From positions 18,012-82,011 of the forward strand of contig CACNRI010000004.1 of the NCBI GenBank assembly GCA_902622845.1: 64,000 nucleotides of DNA, written 5' to 3'. The translations under genes were made by a program, and so were the position numbers. The stretch is from an uncultured SAR86 cluster bacterium. GTDB lineage: Bacteria; Pseudomonadota; Gammaproteobacteria; Magnimaribacterales; D2472. Below, piece after piece: positions 49,540 through 58,427 of the stretch. Every line of letters starts with the position of its first letter. The first letter of the stretch is position 1. A model generated the notes under the pieces. The model saw nothing but the letters and a program-made list of their open reading frames with translations. It had not been told where the DNA came from and searched no databases.

Positions 49540-50273
49540 CCTTTGTTTTCTCCACAAATCTTACACAATACATCTTTTTTAAGTTTTGGCTGAGAAATAC
49601 TAAGATCAGATAAATTTATCCGCATTACCGAACTCCTAAAGGCTTTATCAGCAATTATTTTTAGAGCAATTGAAGCCATAAAAGAACCAATTATGCCCAG
49701 CACTGAAGGAGTAATACCAGAGTTTTGGCAGCTATTTTCATTTAAGTTATAGTTTCTTGGGAATAGACACTCATAACAAGGTGAATCTTCTTTAAAGTTA
49801 AAAGCAGCAACAATTCCTAGCATCCCCTCTGCAGCTCCAGATATTAAGGGTTTTTTATGCTCATGACACACATCGTTAGATATATATCTTGTTTGAAAAT
49901 TATCAGATGCATCAAAAATCAAATCATGATGTTCAATTAATTCGAATAGATCTTTTTCCTCAAGGAATTTATTTATTGATTTAATATCAATAAATTCGTA
50001 CTCATTCTTAAATTTCTCTTTCAAGACTTCTGCTTTTCTTTTATTGAGATCGCTTGCATTAAAATGGTATTGTCTGTGAAGATTTGATAGCTCTACCTTA
50101 TCACCATCAGCAATTGAAATATTTCCAAAACCTGTCGAAACTAAATAGGTGAGTAGCGGATGAGCAATGCCACCTCCTCCGATTACAAGACAGTTTGTAT
50201 CAAAGATCTTTTTTTGTAATTTCTCGGAGAAATTATCTATAAGTAACTGTTTTTCAAAAAAATCTAAATTCAT
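49536..50273 (-). CDS. moeB: E1-like adenylyltransferase, MoeB/ThiF family
   Basis: GGGGIAHPLLTYLVSTGFGNISIADGDKVELSNLHRQ; zinc Cys pairs CYEC and CKIC. Confidence 0.88.
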   Translation of the reverse strand: MNLDFFEKQLLIDNFSEKLQKKIFDTNCLVIGGGGIAHPLLTYLVSTGFGNISIADGDKVELSNLHRQYHFNASDLNKRKAEVLKEKFKNEYEFIDIKSINKFLEEKDLFELIEHHDLIFDASDNFQTRYISNDVCHEHKKPLISGAAEGMLGIVAAFNFKEDSPCYECLFPRNYNLNENSCQNSGITPSVLGIIGSFMASIALKIIADKAFRSSVMRINLSDLSISQPKLKKDVLCKICGENKG

Positions 50274-51052
50274 TTTTGTGCCAATATCACTCTATCATTT
50301 CCTGATAGATCTTTTATCTTTCTAATTAATTTTAAATCATTTTTATAAATAATTTTCTCTACATGCTCGCTTTGATCAAAGCCATGCTCTAGAAGTAGTA
50401 ATCCATCTTTCTTAAGTAATTGTTTGGCTTGTTGAGAAATAATTTCGAAAGCTTCTAGCCCGTGTAATTCAGAAACAAGTGCTAATAATGGCTCATGCTT
50501 CAGATCTGCTAGGTGAGAATCATCTTTATCAATATATGGAGGATTAGAAATTATGCAGTCGATAGAATTTTCTTGAAAACATGAAGCCCAGTTTGATTGG
50601 ATTAAAAAGAAGTTTTTTTTCATGTAAGTTAGATCATTCTTTCTTGCGACTAGAATAGCTTCTTCAGAAATATCTACACCAAATACAATGAAACTCTCAT
50701 TTAACATTGCTAAAGAAATGCCAATGCATCCTGATCCTGTTCCAAGATCACATAGAATTGAGCCATCAGATAAATTTAAACTTTTTATGGTATCCACAAG
50801 AACTTCTGTTTCAGGTCTTGGAATAAGAACTCTTTGGTCTACAAAATATTTTCTTCCGTAAAATTCAGAGTTTCCAATTAAGTAATCCCTCGGATATCCT
50901 TCTTCTAAAGATTTAGCAACATTTTCTATATTACTGATTTGACTTTGAGTAAATTTAGATGAGTCTTTAAATTTTTCTTTTATGTAGAAATTTATGTCCC
51001 TTTTGGTCTCAAAGCTTAATTTAGAAAGATCAATATCTTTTTCAGACTTCAT
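50270..51052 (-). CDS. prmC: Release factor glutamine methyltransferase PrmC
   Basis: VLIPRPETEVLVD, DLGTGSGCIGISLA, IISNPPYI. Confidence 0.97.
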   Translation of the reverse strand: MKSEKDIDLSKLSFETKRDINFYIKEKFKDSSKFTQSQISNIENVAKSLEEGYPRDYLIGNSEFYGRKYFVDQRVLIPRPETEVLVDTIKSLNLSDGSILCDLGTGSGCIGISLAMLNESFIVFGVDISEEAILVARKNDLTYMKKNFFLIQSNWASCFQENSIDCIISNPPYIDKDDSHLADLKHEPLLALVSELHGLEAFEIISQQAKQLLKKDGLLLLEHGFDQSEHVEKIIYKNDLKLIRKIKDLSGNDRVILAQK

Positions 51053-52140
51053 TTATTATCTAATTCAAGCTGAGCAAGCATTTCTAGCTGATTTTCTGCT
51101 ATTAAGGCATCGCTGATAGATCTTATATCTCCATCCATTACTTGATCAAGATTATGCTGGGTAAGTTTAATTCTATGGTCAGTAACTCTTCCTTGAGGAA
51201 AATTATAAGTTCTAATTTTTTCACTTCTATCGCCTGAGCCTACAAGAATCTTTCTCTCAGAAGCTATTTCAGCTTGCTGATTTTCTTCCTCCTGTTTTTT
51301 TAACTTTGCGCTTAAGAGGGATAATGCTTTTGTCTTATTTTTGTGCTGCGACCTATCATCTTGACACTCTACAACTAAACCACTTGGAAGATGAGTAATT
51401 CTTACAGCTGAGTCAGTTTTATTAACATGCTGACCCCCTGCTCCAGACGCTCTGAAAGTATCTACTCTTATTTCTGATTTATCTATCTCTATATCATCTA
51501 TTTCTTCTGCCTCAGGAAGAACAGCAACGGTACATGTTGATGTGTGGACTCTGCCTTGTGATTCAGTTTCAGGAACTCTTTGAACCCGATGAACTCCCGA
51601 TTCAAATTTAAGTGTTTTGTAGACTAGCTTTCCTGATATTTTTGCAATTATTTCTTTAAAGCCTCCATGCTCTGCATCTTTCTGGGAAATAATTTCAATA
51701 ATCCATTTTTCCCTTTCTGCTAATCTAGAGTACATCCTAAATAAGTTACCTGAAAAAATCCCGGCCTCATCCCCTCCTGCTCCGGCTCTGATTTCTAAAA
51801 AAGCTGATCTTTCATCATCCTCATCAACTGGTAAAAGCATTAACTTAAGTTCTCCAAGGATTTCATTCATTGAGTTTTCTGTTTCTTCAACCTCCATTTG
51901 CGCCAATTCTTTAATTTCATTTTCATCAGACTTTGAAAGGCTTATTGCTTGTGTATTTTCATCGAGAACCTTTAGATACTTGGAATAAAGATCAACAATA
52001 GGTTGAATATGCGAAAACTCTTTATTTAATGAAATTAAATCATCTTGATTTAAAGTTGAGGATTCCTCAATTAATTGTTTTTCAATTTCCGAAAGGCGTT
52101 CTGAAAGTTTTATTAGCTTTGCCTCAATAGAATCTTGCAT
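51049..52140 (-). CDS. prfA: Peptide chain release factor 1
   Basis: EIRAGAGGDEAGIF, RASGAGGQHVNKTDSAVRITHLPSG. Confidence 0.98.
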   Translation of the reverse strand: MQDSIEAKLIKLSERLSEIEKQLIEESSTLNQDDLISLNKEFSHIQPIVDLYSKYLKVLDENTQAISLSKSDENEIKELAQMEVEETENSMNEILGELKLMLLPVDEDDERSAFLEIRAGAGGDEAGIFSGNLFRMYSRLAEREKWIIEIISQKDAEHGGFKEIIAKISGKLVYKTLKFESGVHRVQRVPETESQGRVHTSTCTVAVLPEAEEIDDIEIDKSEIRVDTFRASGAGGQHVNKTDSAVRITHLPSGLVVECQDDRSQHKNKTKALSLLSAKLKKQEEENQQAEIASERKILVGSGDRSEKIRTYNFPQGRVTDHRIKLTQHNLDQVMDGDIRSISDALIAENQLEMLAQLELDNK

Positions 52141-53369
52141 TATTTATAATTAGAAATTATTGAAATAAGTTTTTGGCCATCGATAAGTTCAATCTTTTTT
52201 CTAAGCTTTTCTGATAATTGAATATTGTTTGTGTTTTCAACAAGAGTTAAAAACTCTAAATTTATGTCGTTGTCATTGGGAAGTTCAAACATTCTTTTAT
52301 CGTCTATAGATTTAAGAAGTTTTAATATCTCAAAAGCAAATTTGTCATCTTCTATCTTTGAATTAATAGTTTTATGTGATTTTAAGGCTTGATATTTGAT
52401 GATCTCTTTTCCTCTTCCAGCTTCAACCAATCTTTCTTCAAGATTATCTTGAGAAATCTTTTCGATATCATCAATTGAAAACAAGTAAACCAGTTCTAAA
52501 TCTTCTATTTCTGGTTCAACATTCCTAGGAACAGCCAAATCTATTATCATCATTGGTTTGTTTCCTCTATTTTTAAATGCATTTTCAACTGCTCCTTTAC
52601 CAATAATTGGTGTAAGACTTGATGCAGAACAAATAATAATATCAGCATTAATAATTTCTCTATGGACTAGATTTAGAGGCATTGGAATTACAGAAAAATC
52701 TTCAGATATCTTTATTTCTTTTATAGTTCTATTTATAGCAGAAATAGACCTCAAGCCTTTGTCAAAGAGGTTTTTAATTATAGATTTTGCTAAATCTCCT
52801 CCTCCAATTACTAGGACTTCCTTGTTTTCAGGATTCTCAAATATTTCCTTTACGAGGTTGAATGATAAGCCGCTCACAGATAATGGATTTATACCTATCT
52901 TTGTTTCAGTTCTTACTTTTTTTGTAATTTCAAAAACTTTTTCAACATAAATCATAAGTTCTTTCCCAACGAGCCTAAAAGCTTTGGCTGAATTATATGC
53001 GTTTTTAAATTGTCCAAATATTTCTTGCTCCCCAACCACTTGAGAATCTATGCCGCAACAAACTCTACACATATGCTCAAATGCTTTTAAACCGTCAAAA
53101 ATATAAAAGTTTTTATCAGGTATATCAGAAATATTAAGTGCCTCCTTAGTTAGTTTTAGGACATCATCTTCTATGCCCTTGTCTCCATAGAAATATATTT
53201 CAGTCCTATTACATGTAGAAAGGCCAAAAAAACCAGAAATCTTTTTACCTAATTTTGATATTAGAAAATCATTTAGATAAACGAGATTTGAATCATCAAC
53301 GATAAATCTTTCTCTATCTGAAACTTTTGAGGTCTTATGGTTTATTCCAACTAGGTGAATTTCTTGCAT
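52140..53369 (-). CDS. hemA: Glutamyl-tRNA reductase
   Basis: LVGINHKTSKVSDRERF, STCNRTEIYF, VIGGGDLAKSI. Confidence 0.97.
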   Translation of the reverse strand: MQEIHLVGINHKTSKVSDRERFIVDDSNLVYLNDFLISKLGKKISGFFGLSTCNRTEIYFYGDKGIEDDVLKLTKEALNISDIPDKNFYIFDGLKAFEHMCRVCCGIDSQVVGEQEIFGQFKNAYNSAKAFRLVGKELMIYVEKVFEITKKVRTETKIGINPLSVSGLSFNLVKEIFENPENKEVLVIGGGDLAKSIIKNLFDKGLRSISAINRTIKEIKISEDFSVIPMPLNLVHREIINADIIICSASSLTPIIGKGAVENAFKNRGNKPMMIIDLAVPRNVEPEIEDLELVYLFSIDDIEKISQDNLEERLVEAGRGKEIIKYQALKSHKTINSKIEDDKFAFEILKLLKSIDDKRMFELPNDNDINLEFLTLVENTNNIQLSEKLRKKIELIDGQKLISIISNYK

Positions 53370-53384
53370 TATTTAAGTTAAGTA

Positions 53385-53400
53385 TTTAGCTGTAGCTAAA
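53385..53400. promoter_or_regulatory. Inverted repeat TTTAGCT-GT-AGCTAAA upstream of hemA
   Basis: 7-bp arms, 2-bp spacer, 15 bp from the hemA start codon in the hemA/ispE divergent region. Confidence 0.35.
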
Positions 53401-53494
53401 AATTGATTGATTTGAAAGATTATTTTTCATTTTTGATCAAAACTATGAATGTTATTATACAACTTATCTAGTAAAGAAAAATAATTGAAGCAAA

Positions 53495-54283
53495 ATGAAG
53501 TTTTTATCTCCTGCAAAGTTAAATCTTAACTTGAAAGTTATTTCAAAAAGAATTGATGGTTATCATAATTTAGAAACTACCTTCCAGTTTATAGACCTAT
53601 TCGATGAGATTACTTTCGAGAAAAGTAATGAATCTTTCAATATTAGCTGTCATGGTTTAGAGATAGAGCCTGAAAATAATTTAATTTTTAAATCATTCAA
53701 CGCAATCAAAGAATATTGTGAAGTAGATGAAGGTATTCAGATTCATTTAAAAAAGAATATTCCAGTTGGAGCTGGGCTTGGAGGTGGGAGCTCTAATGCA
53801 GCAACAACTCTAATTGCATTAAACAAAATTTGGGATCTTGATTTATCCAGGGAAGAGTTAGCTAAAATTGGGAAGCCTTTAGGGGCAGATATTCCTATAT
53901 TTATATATGGCAAAAATGCTATTGCAGAAGGAATTGGTGACGTTTTTTTAGATGTTGAATTTAGAAAAAATAAATTCTTACTTATTTGTCCAAATATTGA
54001 AGTTTCAACTGGTGAAATGTTCAGAAAACTCAAAATTGATAAATTAAGTCCCAATCATCAAAATTCATTCCTAGATACTCTACTAAGAGAAAATAAAAGC
54101 ATTGAGGAATTTTATGCTAGCAATATAAATGATTATGATTTGAAGCTATCTGGAACTGGCTCAACACTCTTTATAGAGTATGACAAAAAGGATGGTTTAA
54201 AAAAAATATTACAAAAAATTCCAAAAAATTGGAGATTCTTTTTCTGTGAAGGATTACAATACTCACCATTGACAGGAGTTTAA
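53495..54283 (+). CDS. ispE: 4-diphosphocytidyl-2-C-methyl-D-erythritol kinase
   Basis: SPAKLNLNLKVISKRIDGYHNLETTFQFID; IPVGAGLGGGSSNAA. Confidence 0.97.
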   Translation: MKFLSPAKLNLNLKVISKRIDGYHNLETTFQFIDLFDEITFEKSNESFNISCHGLEIEPENNLIFKSFNAIKEYCEVDEGIQIHLKKNIPVGAGLGGGSSNAATTLIALNKIWDLDLSREELAKIGKPLGADIPIFIYGKNAIAEGIGDVFLDVEFRKNKFLLICPNIEVSTGEMFRKLKIDKLSPNHQNSFLDTLLRENKSIEEFYASNINDYDLKLSGTGSTLFIEYDKKDGLKKILQKIPKNWRFFFCEGLQYSPLTGV

Positions 54284-54288
54284 AGAGA

Positions 54289-54363
54289 TGGGGTGTGGCC
54301 AAGCGGTAAGGCAACGGGTTTTGATCCCGTCATGCGTAGGTTCGAATCCTACCACCCCAGCCA
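54289..54363 (+). tRNA. tRNA-Gln (anticodon TTG)
   Basis: TGGGGTGTGGCCAAGCGGTAAGGCAACGGGTTTTGATCCCGTCATGCGTAGGTTCGAATCCTACCACCCCAGCCA; encoded CCA. Confidence 0.97.
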
Positions 54364-54370
54364 AATAAAT

Positions 54371-55324
54371 ATGAGTAATGGAACAATAGATATCTTCTCA
54401 GGATCATCTTGCATTGATCTATCAAATGAAGTCGCAAAACTTTTAAATAATGAGCTTTCTTCAATTGAATTGGGAACTTTTTCAGATGGTGAAATCCAAG
54501 TAGAAATTAATGAGAATGTTAGAGGTCACGATACCTTTATAATTCAGTCTACCTGCTTTCCAGCTGATAAACATCTCATGGAATTAATGTTACTAGCTGA
54601 TGCCCTAAAGCGATCTTCTGCTTCTAAGATCACTGCGGTTGTTCCATATTATGGCTATGCTAGACAAGACCGAAGAGTGAGGTCTTCAAGAGTCCCAATT
54701 AGTGCAAAAGTTGTATCTGATATGTTTAGTTCTGTTGGTATTAATAGAGTTTTAACACTAGATCTTCATTCTGAAACAATCCAAGGTTTTTTTGATATGC
54801 CTGCTGATAATGTTTATGCAACAAAACTAATGATTGAAGATATATCCAAGCATTATTCTAAAGATAATTTAGTTATTGTCTCGCCAGATGTTGGTGGGGT
54901 CGTCAGATCAAGAGCGTTAGCAAAATATCTTGATGGTCTTGATCTTGCAATTATAGATAAGCGAAGAGATATGGCTAATGAATCAGAAGTAATGAACATA
55001 ATTGGTGATGTTGCTGGAAAAGAATGTATAGTTCCTGATGACATCATCGATACAGCAGGAACAATATGCAATGCAGCCAAGGCTTTAAAAGATGCTGGGG
55101 CAAGTAAAGTAAGTGCATATATAACTCATCCTGTTTTGTCAGGTCCAGCTATTGAAAGAATAAGTAACTCTGAGATTGATGAACTTGTTGTAACTAATTC
55201 GATTCCTCTTACCCAAGATGGTCAAAAATGCAGTAAAATACGCGTCATATCGATCGCACCAATAATATCAGAGTGTATTAAGAGGCTTTCTAATGAGGAA
55301 TCCTTGAGTGCGGTTTTTTTATAA
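54371..55324 (+). CDS. prs: Ribose-phosphate pyrophosphokinase
   Basis: FSGSSCIDLSNEVAKLL, VVPYYGYARQDRR, IVPDDIIDTAGTI. The track start at 54293 lies inside the tRNA; real start MSNGTIDI at 54371. Confidence 0.97.
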   Translation: MSNGTIDIFSGSSCIDLSNEVAKLLNNELSSIELGTFSDGEIQVEINENVRGHDTFIIQSTCFPADKHLMELMLLADALKRSSASKITAVVPYYGYARQDRRVRSSRVPISAKVVSDMFSSVGINRVLTLDLHSETIQGFFDMPADNVYATKLMIEDISKHYSKDNLVIVSPDVGGVVRSRALAKYLDGLDLAIIDKRRDMANESEVMNIIGDVAGKECIVPDDIIDTAGTICNAAKALKDAGASKVSAYITHPVLSGPAIERISNSEIDELVVTNSIPLTQDGQKCSKIRVISIAPIISECIKRLSNEESLSAVFL

Positions 55325-55333
55325 GAGGTTTTT

Positions 55334-56035
55334 ATGTCAGAACAAATAATGATAAATGCAGTTTCTAGATCTGAGCTTGGGTCTAATAGAGCCAGAAATA
55401 TTAGAAGTGATAATATGGTCCCAGCTGTAATTTATGGAAATGAGAAAGAGCTCTTAAATGTAAATATCCCTCTAAATGAGCTCACAAAGGCATCACAGAA
55501 TGACCTATTTTTTACTCAAGTTCTAATCATTAAAGTTGGTGACAATGATGAAAAGGTTGTGCTTAAGGAGCTTCAAAGGGAGCCTATGAAAGGCAAGTTG
55601 CTTCATGCTGATTTTATGAGAGTTTCGAGGAAAACTATGCTTAAAGTCACAATTCCCTTTAACTTTTTAAATGAAGAAGACTGTGTAGGAGTTAAAACAG
55701 AGGGTGGAGTTGTTACAAAAACAATGAGAGATATCGAAATTCTATGTTCTGCAGAAAATATTCCTGAAATTATTGAAGTTGATATTGCCGGACTTAATTT
55801 AGGAGACTCTATTAGACTTACTGACCTGTCTCTTCCAGAGGGTTCAGAAATTCCAGGACTTACAGAAGAAACTGATCAAATGATAGTTTCTGTAAATGCT
55901 CCAAAAGCTGTGGTTGAAGAAGAACCTCTTGAAGATGAAGTTCTTGAAGGAGACGAAGATGGTGATGAGGTCACTGATGGAGCTTCTGACGAAGGCTCTG
56001 AAGAATCAGAAGAAAAAGAAGAAGCTACAGAATAA
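55334..56035 (+). CDS. rplY: 50S ribosomal protein L25/Ctc form with acidic tail
   Basis: L25 N-domain, TL5/CTC C-domain, acidic C-terminus; prs-rplY-pth order. Confidence 0.95.
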   Translation: MSEQIMINAVSRSELGSNRARNIRSDNMVPAVIYGNEKELLNVNIPLNELTKASQNDLFFTQVLIIKVGDNDEKVVLKELQREPMKGKLLHADFMRVSRKTMLKVTIPFNFLNEEDCVGVKTEGGVVTKTMRDIEILCSAENIPEIIEVDIAGLNLGDSIRLTDLSLPEGSEIPGLTEETDQMIVSVNAPKAVVEEEPLEDEVLEGDEDGDEVTDGASDEGSEESEEKEEATE

Positions 56036-56042
56036 CTATCCT

Positions 56043-56597
56043 GTGCAAAAGGTATTTATTCTTGGTATCGGAAATCCAGAAGAAAAATATAACAATACCA
56101 GGCATAACATTGGCAAAGATTGGGTTGAAAAAATTGCTAAAGATCACGAACTAACTTTCGTAAAAAAATCAAAATTAAAGTGTAGTATTTGTGAAGTAGA
56201 GCCCCATGTTTATTTAGTGGTGCCAGATGTGTATGTAAATGAAAGTGGCAAAGTTGCTGCATTGCTCAAAAGATATCTAAATGCTAAACCTGAGCACATT
56301 TTAGTATTGCATGATGATATTGATATACAGATTGGTGATGCAAAATTTAAATCTGGTGGCGGAGATGGTGGTCACAATGGATTAAAAGATTTATCTAATG
56401 TTATTGGAAAAGATTTCAAAAGATTAAAAATTGGTGTTAGCCATCCCGGTAGAAAAAATGAAGTTACAAATTGGGTTTTAGGAAAGTTCAAACCAGCAGA
56501 GACTCAACTTCTTGAAGAGTTGTATAAAAAAGTTATGGTTCACAAAAATAAAATATTTAGCCTTGAAATAGAAAATCTTCAAAACTTGGTAAATTAA
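56043..56597 (+). CDS. pth: Peptidyl-tRNA hydrolase (GTG start)
   Basis: VFILGIGNPEEKYNNTRHNIGKDWVE; LVLHDDIDIQIGDAKFKSGGGDGGHNGLKDL. GTG at 56043 fits better than the long track ORF, which overlaps rplY. Confidence 0.95.
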   Translation: MQKVFILGIGNPEEKYNNTRHNIGKDWVEKIAKDHELTFVKKSKLKCSICEVEPHVYLVVPDVYVNESGKVAALLKRYLNAKPEHILVLHDDIDIQIGDAKFKSGGGDGGHNGLKDLSNVIGKDFKRLKIGVSHPGRKNEVTNWVLGKFKPAETQLLEELYKKVMVHKNKIFSLEIENLQNLVN

Positions 56598-56598
56598 T

Positions 56599-57690
56599 AT
56601 GGGCTTTAAATGTGGAATCATTGGTTTACCAAATGTAGGTAAATCAACATTATTCAATGCCATAACTCAATCCTCTATACCTGCTGAAAATTTTCCTTTT
56701 TGTACAATTGAACCAAATGTCGGAGTCGTTGAAGTTCCTGACTCGAGACTAAATCAATTACAAGAAATAGTAATAGCTAAAAAAGTTATACCTACAACTT
56801 TAAACTTAGTTGATATTGCTGGATTGGTTAAAGGCGCCTCTAAAGGTGAAGGTTTAGGAAATAGCTTTCTATCAAATATAAGAGAAATGAATGCCTTAGC
56901 TCATGTTGTAAGATGTTTTGACGATAATAATATCACTCATGTAGATGGTGAAATTAATTCAACCAGAGATGCGGAGGTAATAAATCTAGAGCTTATTTTT
57001 GCCGATCTAGAAACCTTAAATAAAAGAAAAGAAAAAATTGAAAAGAAATTAAGGTCTGGGGATAAGGATTTAGCTAATGAATTTAACTTAATTGAGAATT
57101 GTATAAAAACTCTTGAGTCTGGAGATTTTATTGATATATCTGACTTCTCCAATAAAGAGGATCTAAAAATAATTCAGTCTTTTCAATTATTAACAACTAA
57201 ACCAATCTTCTTCATTGCAAATGTTTCTGATACTAAATCATCTAAAGAGAATCTTGATAATCTTAAGGAATATGCAAAAAAAATGAATCAAGAAGTTATT
57301 GAAGTTCAAATTAAATTAGAAGAAGAAATAGCTAACCTTGATGCACAGGATAAGAAAGATTTTCTAGAACTAGAAGGTATAGAAGAACCAGCCCTCAACA
57401 AAATTATTAAAAAAGGGTATGAAATACTTGGTTTGGATACTTTTTTTACTGCTGGCCCAAATGAACTGAGAGCATGGACATTAAAAAGAGGCTCTCTTGC
57501 TCCTCAAGCAGCTGGAAGAATCCATACAGACTTTGAAAGAGGTTTCATTAAGGCTGAAATTATTAGCTTTGAAGACTATGTATCTTTTGGTGGCGAGGCA
57601 GGCTCAAAAGAAAATGGTAAGTTAAGATTGGAAGGGAAAGATTACATATTTAAAGATGGTGACATAGCCCACTTTAAATTTAATGTTTGA
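56599..57690 (+). CDS. ychF: Redox-regulated ATPase YchF
   Basis: CGIIGLPNVGKSTLFNAITQSSIPAENFPFCTIEPNVG; NELRAWTLKRGSLAPQAAG. Confidence 0.98.
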   Translation: MGFKCGIIGLPNVGKSTLFNAITQSSIPAENFPFCTIEPNVGVVEVPDSRLNQLQEIVIAKKVIPTTLNLVDIAGLVKGASKGEGLGNSFLSNIREMNALAHVVRCFDDNNITHVDGEINSTRDAEVINLELIFADLETLNKRKEKIEKKLRSGDKDLANEFNLIENCIKTLESGDFIDISDFSNKEDLKIIQSFQLLTTKPIFFIANVSDTKSSKENLDNLKEYAKKMNQEVIEVQIKLEEEIANLDAQDKKDFLELEGIEEPALNKIIKKGYEILGLDTFFTAGPNELRAWTLKRGSLAPQAAGRIHTDFERGFIKAEIISFEDYVSFGGEAGSKENGKLRLEGKDYIFKDGDIAHFKFNV

Positions 57691-57725
57691 CTTTTATTGA
57701 GAGTAAATTATTATTTCGGGTCAAT

Positions 57726-57802
57726 GGCTATGTAGCTCAGATGGTTAGAGCACAGCACTCATAACGCTGGGGTCGGTGGTTCAATTCCACCCATAGCCAC
57801 CA
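57726..57802 (+). tRNA. tRNA-Met (elongator, anticodon CAT)
   Basis: GGCTATGTAGCTCAGATGGTTAGAGCACAGCACTCATAACGCTGGGGTCGGTGGTTCAATTCCACCCATAGCCACCA. Confidence 0.97.
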
Positions 57803-57806
57803 ATTT

Positions 57807-58043
57807 CTACTTCTTGTTTATTAAAAAAATTATTATCAAGGATACAAGAGCAACCACTCCGCTATCCCCAATTGTATCTAAGATGGTAACAAGGTTTGAA
57901 TATACTACTCCAACAAATGGAGCATCAGGACCAAAAAGAACTCCAAGCAATAGAGCAACTGCGACTATAACTAGAAGAACGTCTGTAACCTGTTTTAGGT
58001 AACTTTTGATTTTGTTTAATGAATAGTAAAAATCTAGCTTCAT
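57807..58043 (-). CDS. Small (78 aa) two-TM membrane protein, paralogue A
   Basis: Hydrophobic; aligns without gaps over ~46 residues to the neighbouring 73-aa ORF. Confidence 0.75.
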   Translation of the reverse strand: MKLDFYYSLNKIKSYLKQVTDVLLVIVAVALLLGVLFGPDAPFVGVVYSNLVTILDTIGDSGVVALVSLIIIFLINKK

Positions 58044-58058
58044 TTTTAAGATTTTAAG

Positions 58059-58086
58059 TCAAAGGGAGAAATTAATCTCCCTTTGA
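58059..58086. other. Perfect 11-bp hairpin between the two small genes
   Basis: TCAAAGGGAGA-AATTAA-TCTCCCTTTGA; no clear T-tract on either strand. Confidence 0.8.
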
Positions 58087-58098
58087 AAGAATAAATGA

Positions 58099-58320
58099 TT
58101 ACTTAAGCAACCCTATCAGAATAGCAGCTACTAGTAGTCCAACGATTCCAGCATCACCAAGCATTGAAACAACACCTAGAAGATTTTCAAGAACATCGCC
58201 AACTAAAAAAGCATTGCCGCCAAAAACGATACCAGCTACAACACCAAATCCGATAAAAGCAACAAAAATCTTAGTAAGACCTGTTACTATATCCATTATC
58301 ATTTTCATTCCAGTTTCCAT
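58099..58320 (-). CDS. Small (73 aa) two-TM membrane protein, paralogue B
   Basis: Strong GGGGGAA ribosome-binding site upstream; paralogous to 57807..58043. Confidence 0.78.
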   Translation of the reverse strand: METGMKMIMDIVTGLTKIFVAFIGFGVVAGIVFGGNAFLVGDVLENLLGVVSMLGDAGIVGLLVAAILIGLLK

Positions 58321-58427
58321 AATTCCCCCCTATAAAGGTAATGGTTAACACGCATATGAAACCAAAATTGATGATGGTTTTCAAATTACCTCAAAAGTAT
58401 ATTTAACGTAATTTGACTTTTAGAACT

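Noticed and set aside
54293-54371. N-terminal extension of prs in the ORF track
   Set aside because: Translates the tRNA-Gln gene; real prs start is 54371.
57726-58320. tRNA-Met as an integration site for a mobile element carrying the small ORFs
   Set aside because: No integrase, no duplicated tRNA 3' end seen, and pnp-rpsO synteny resumes immediately.
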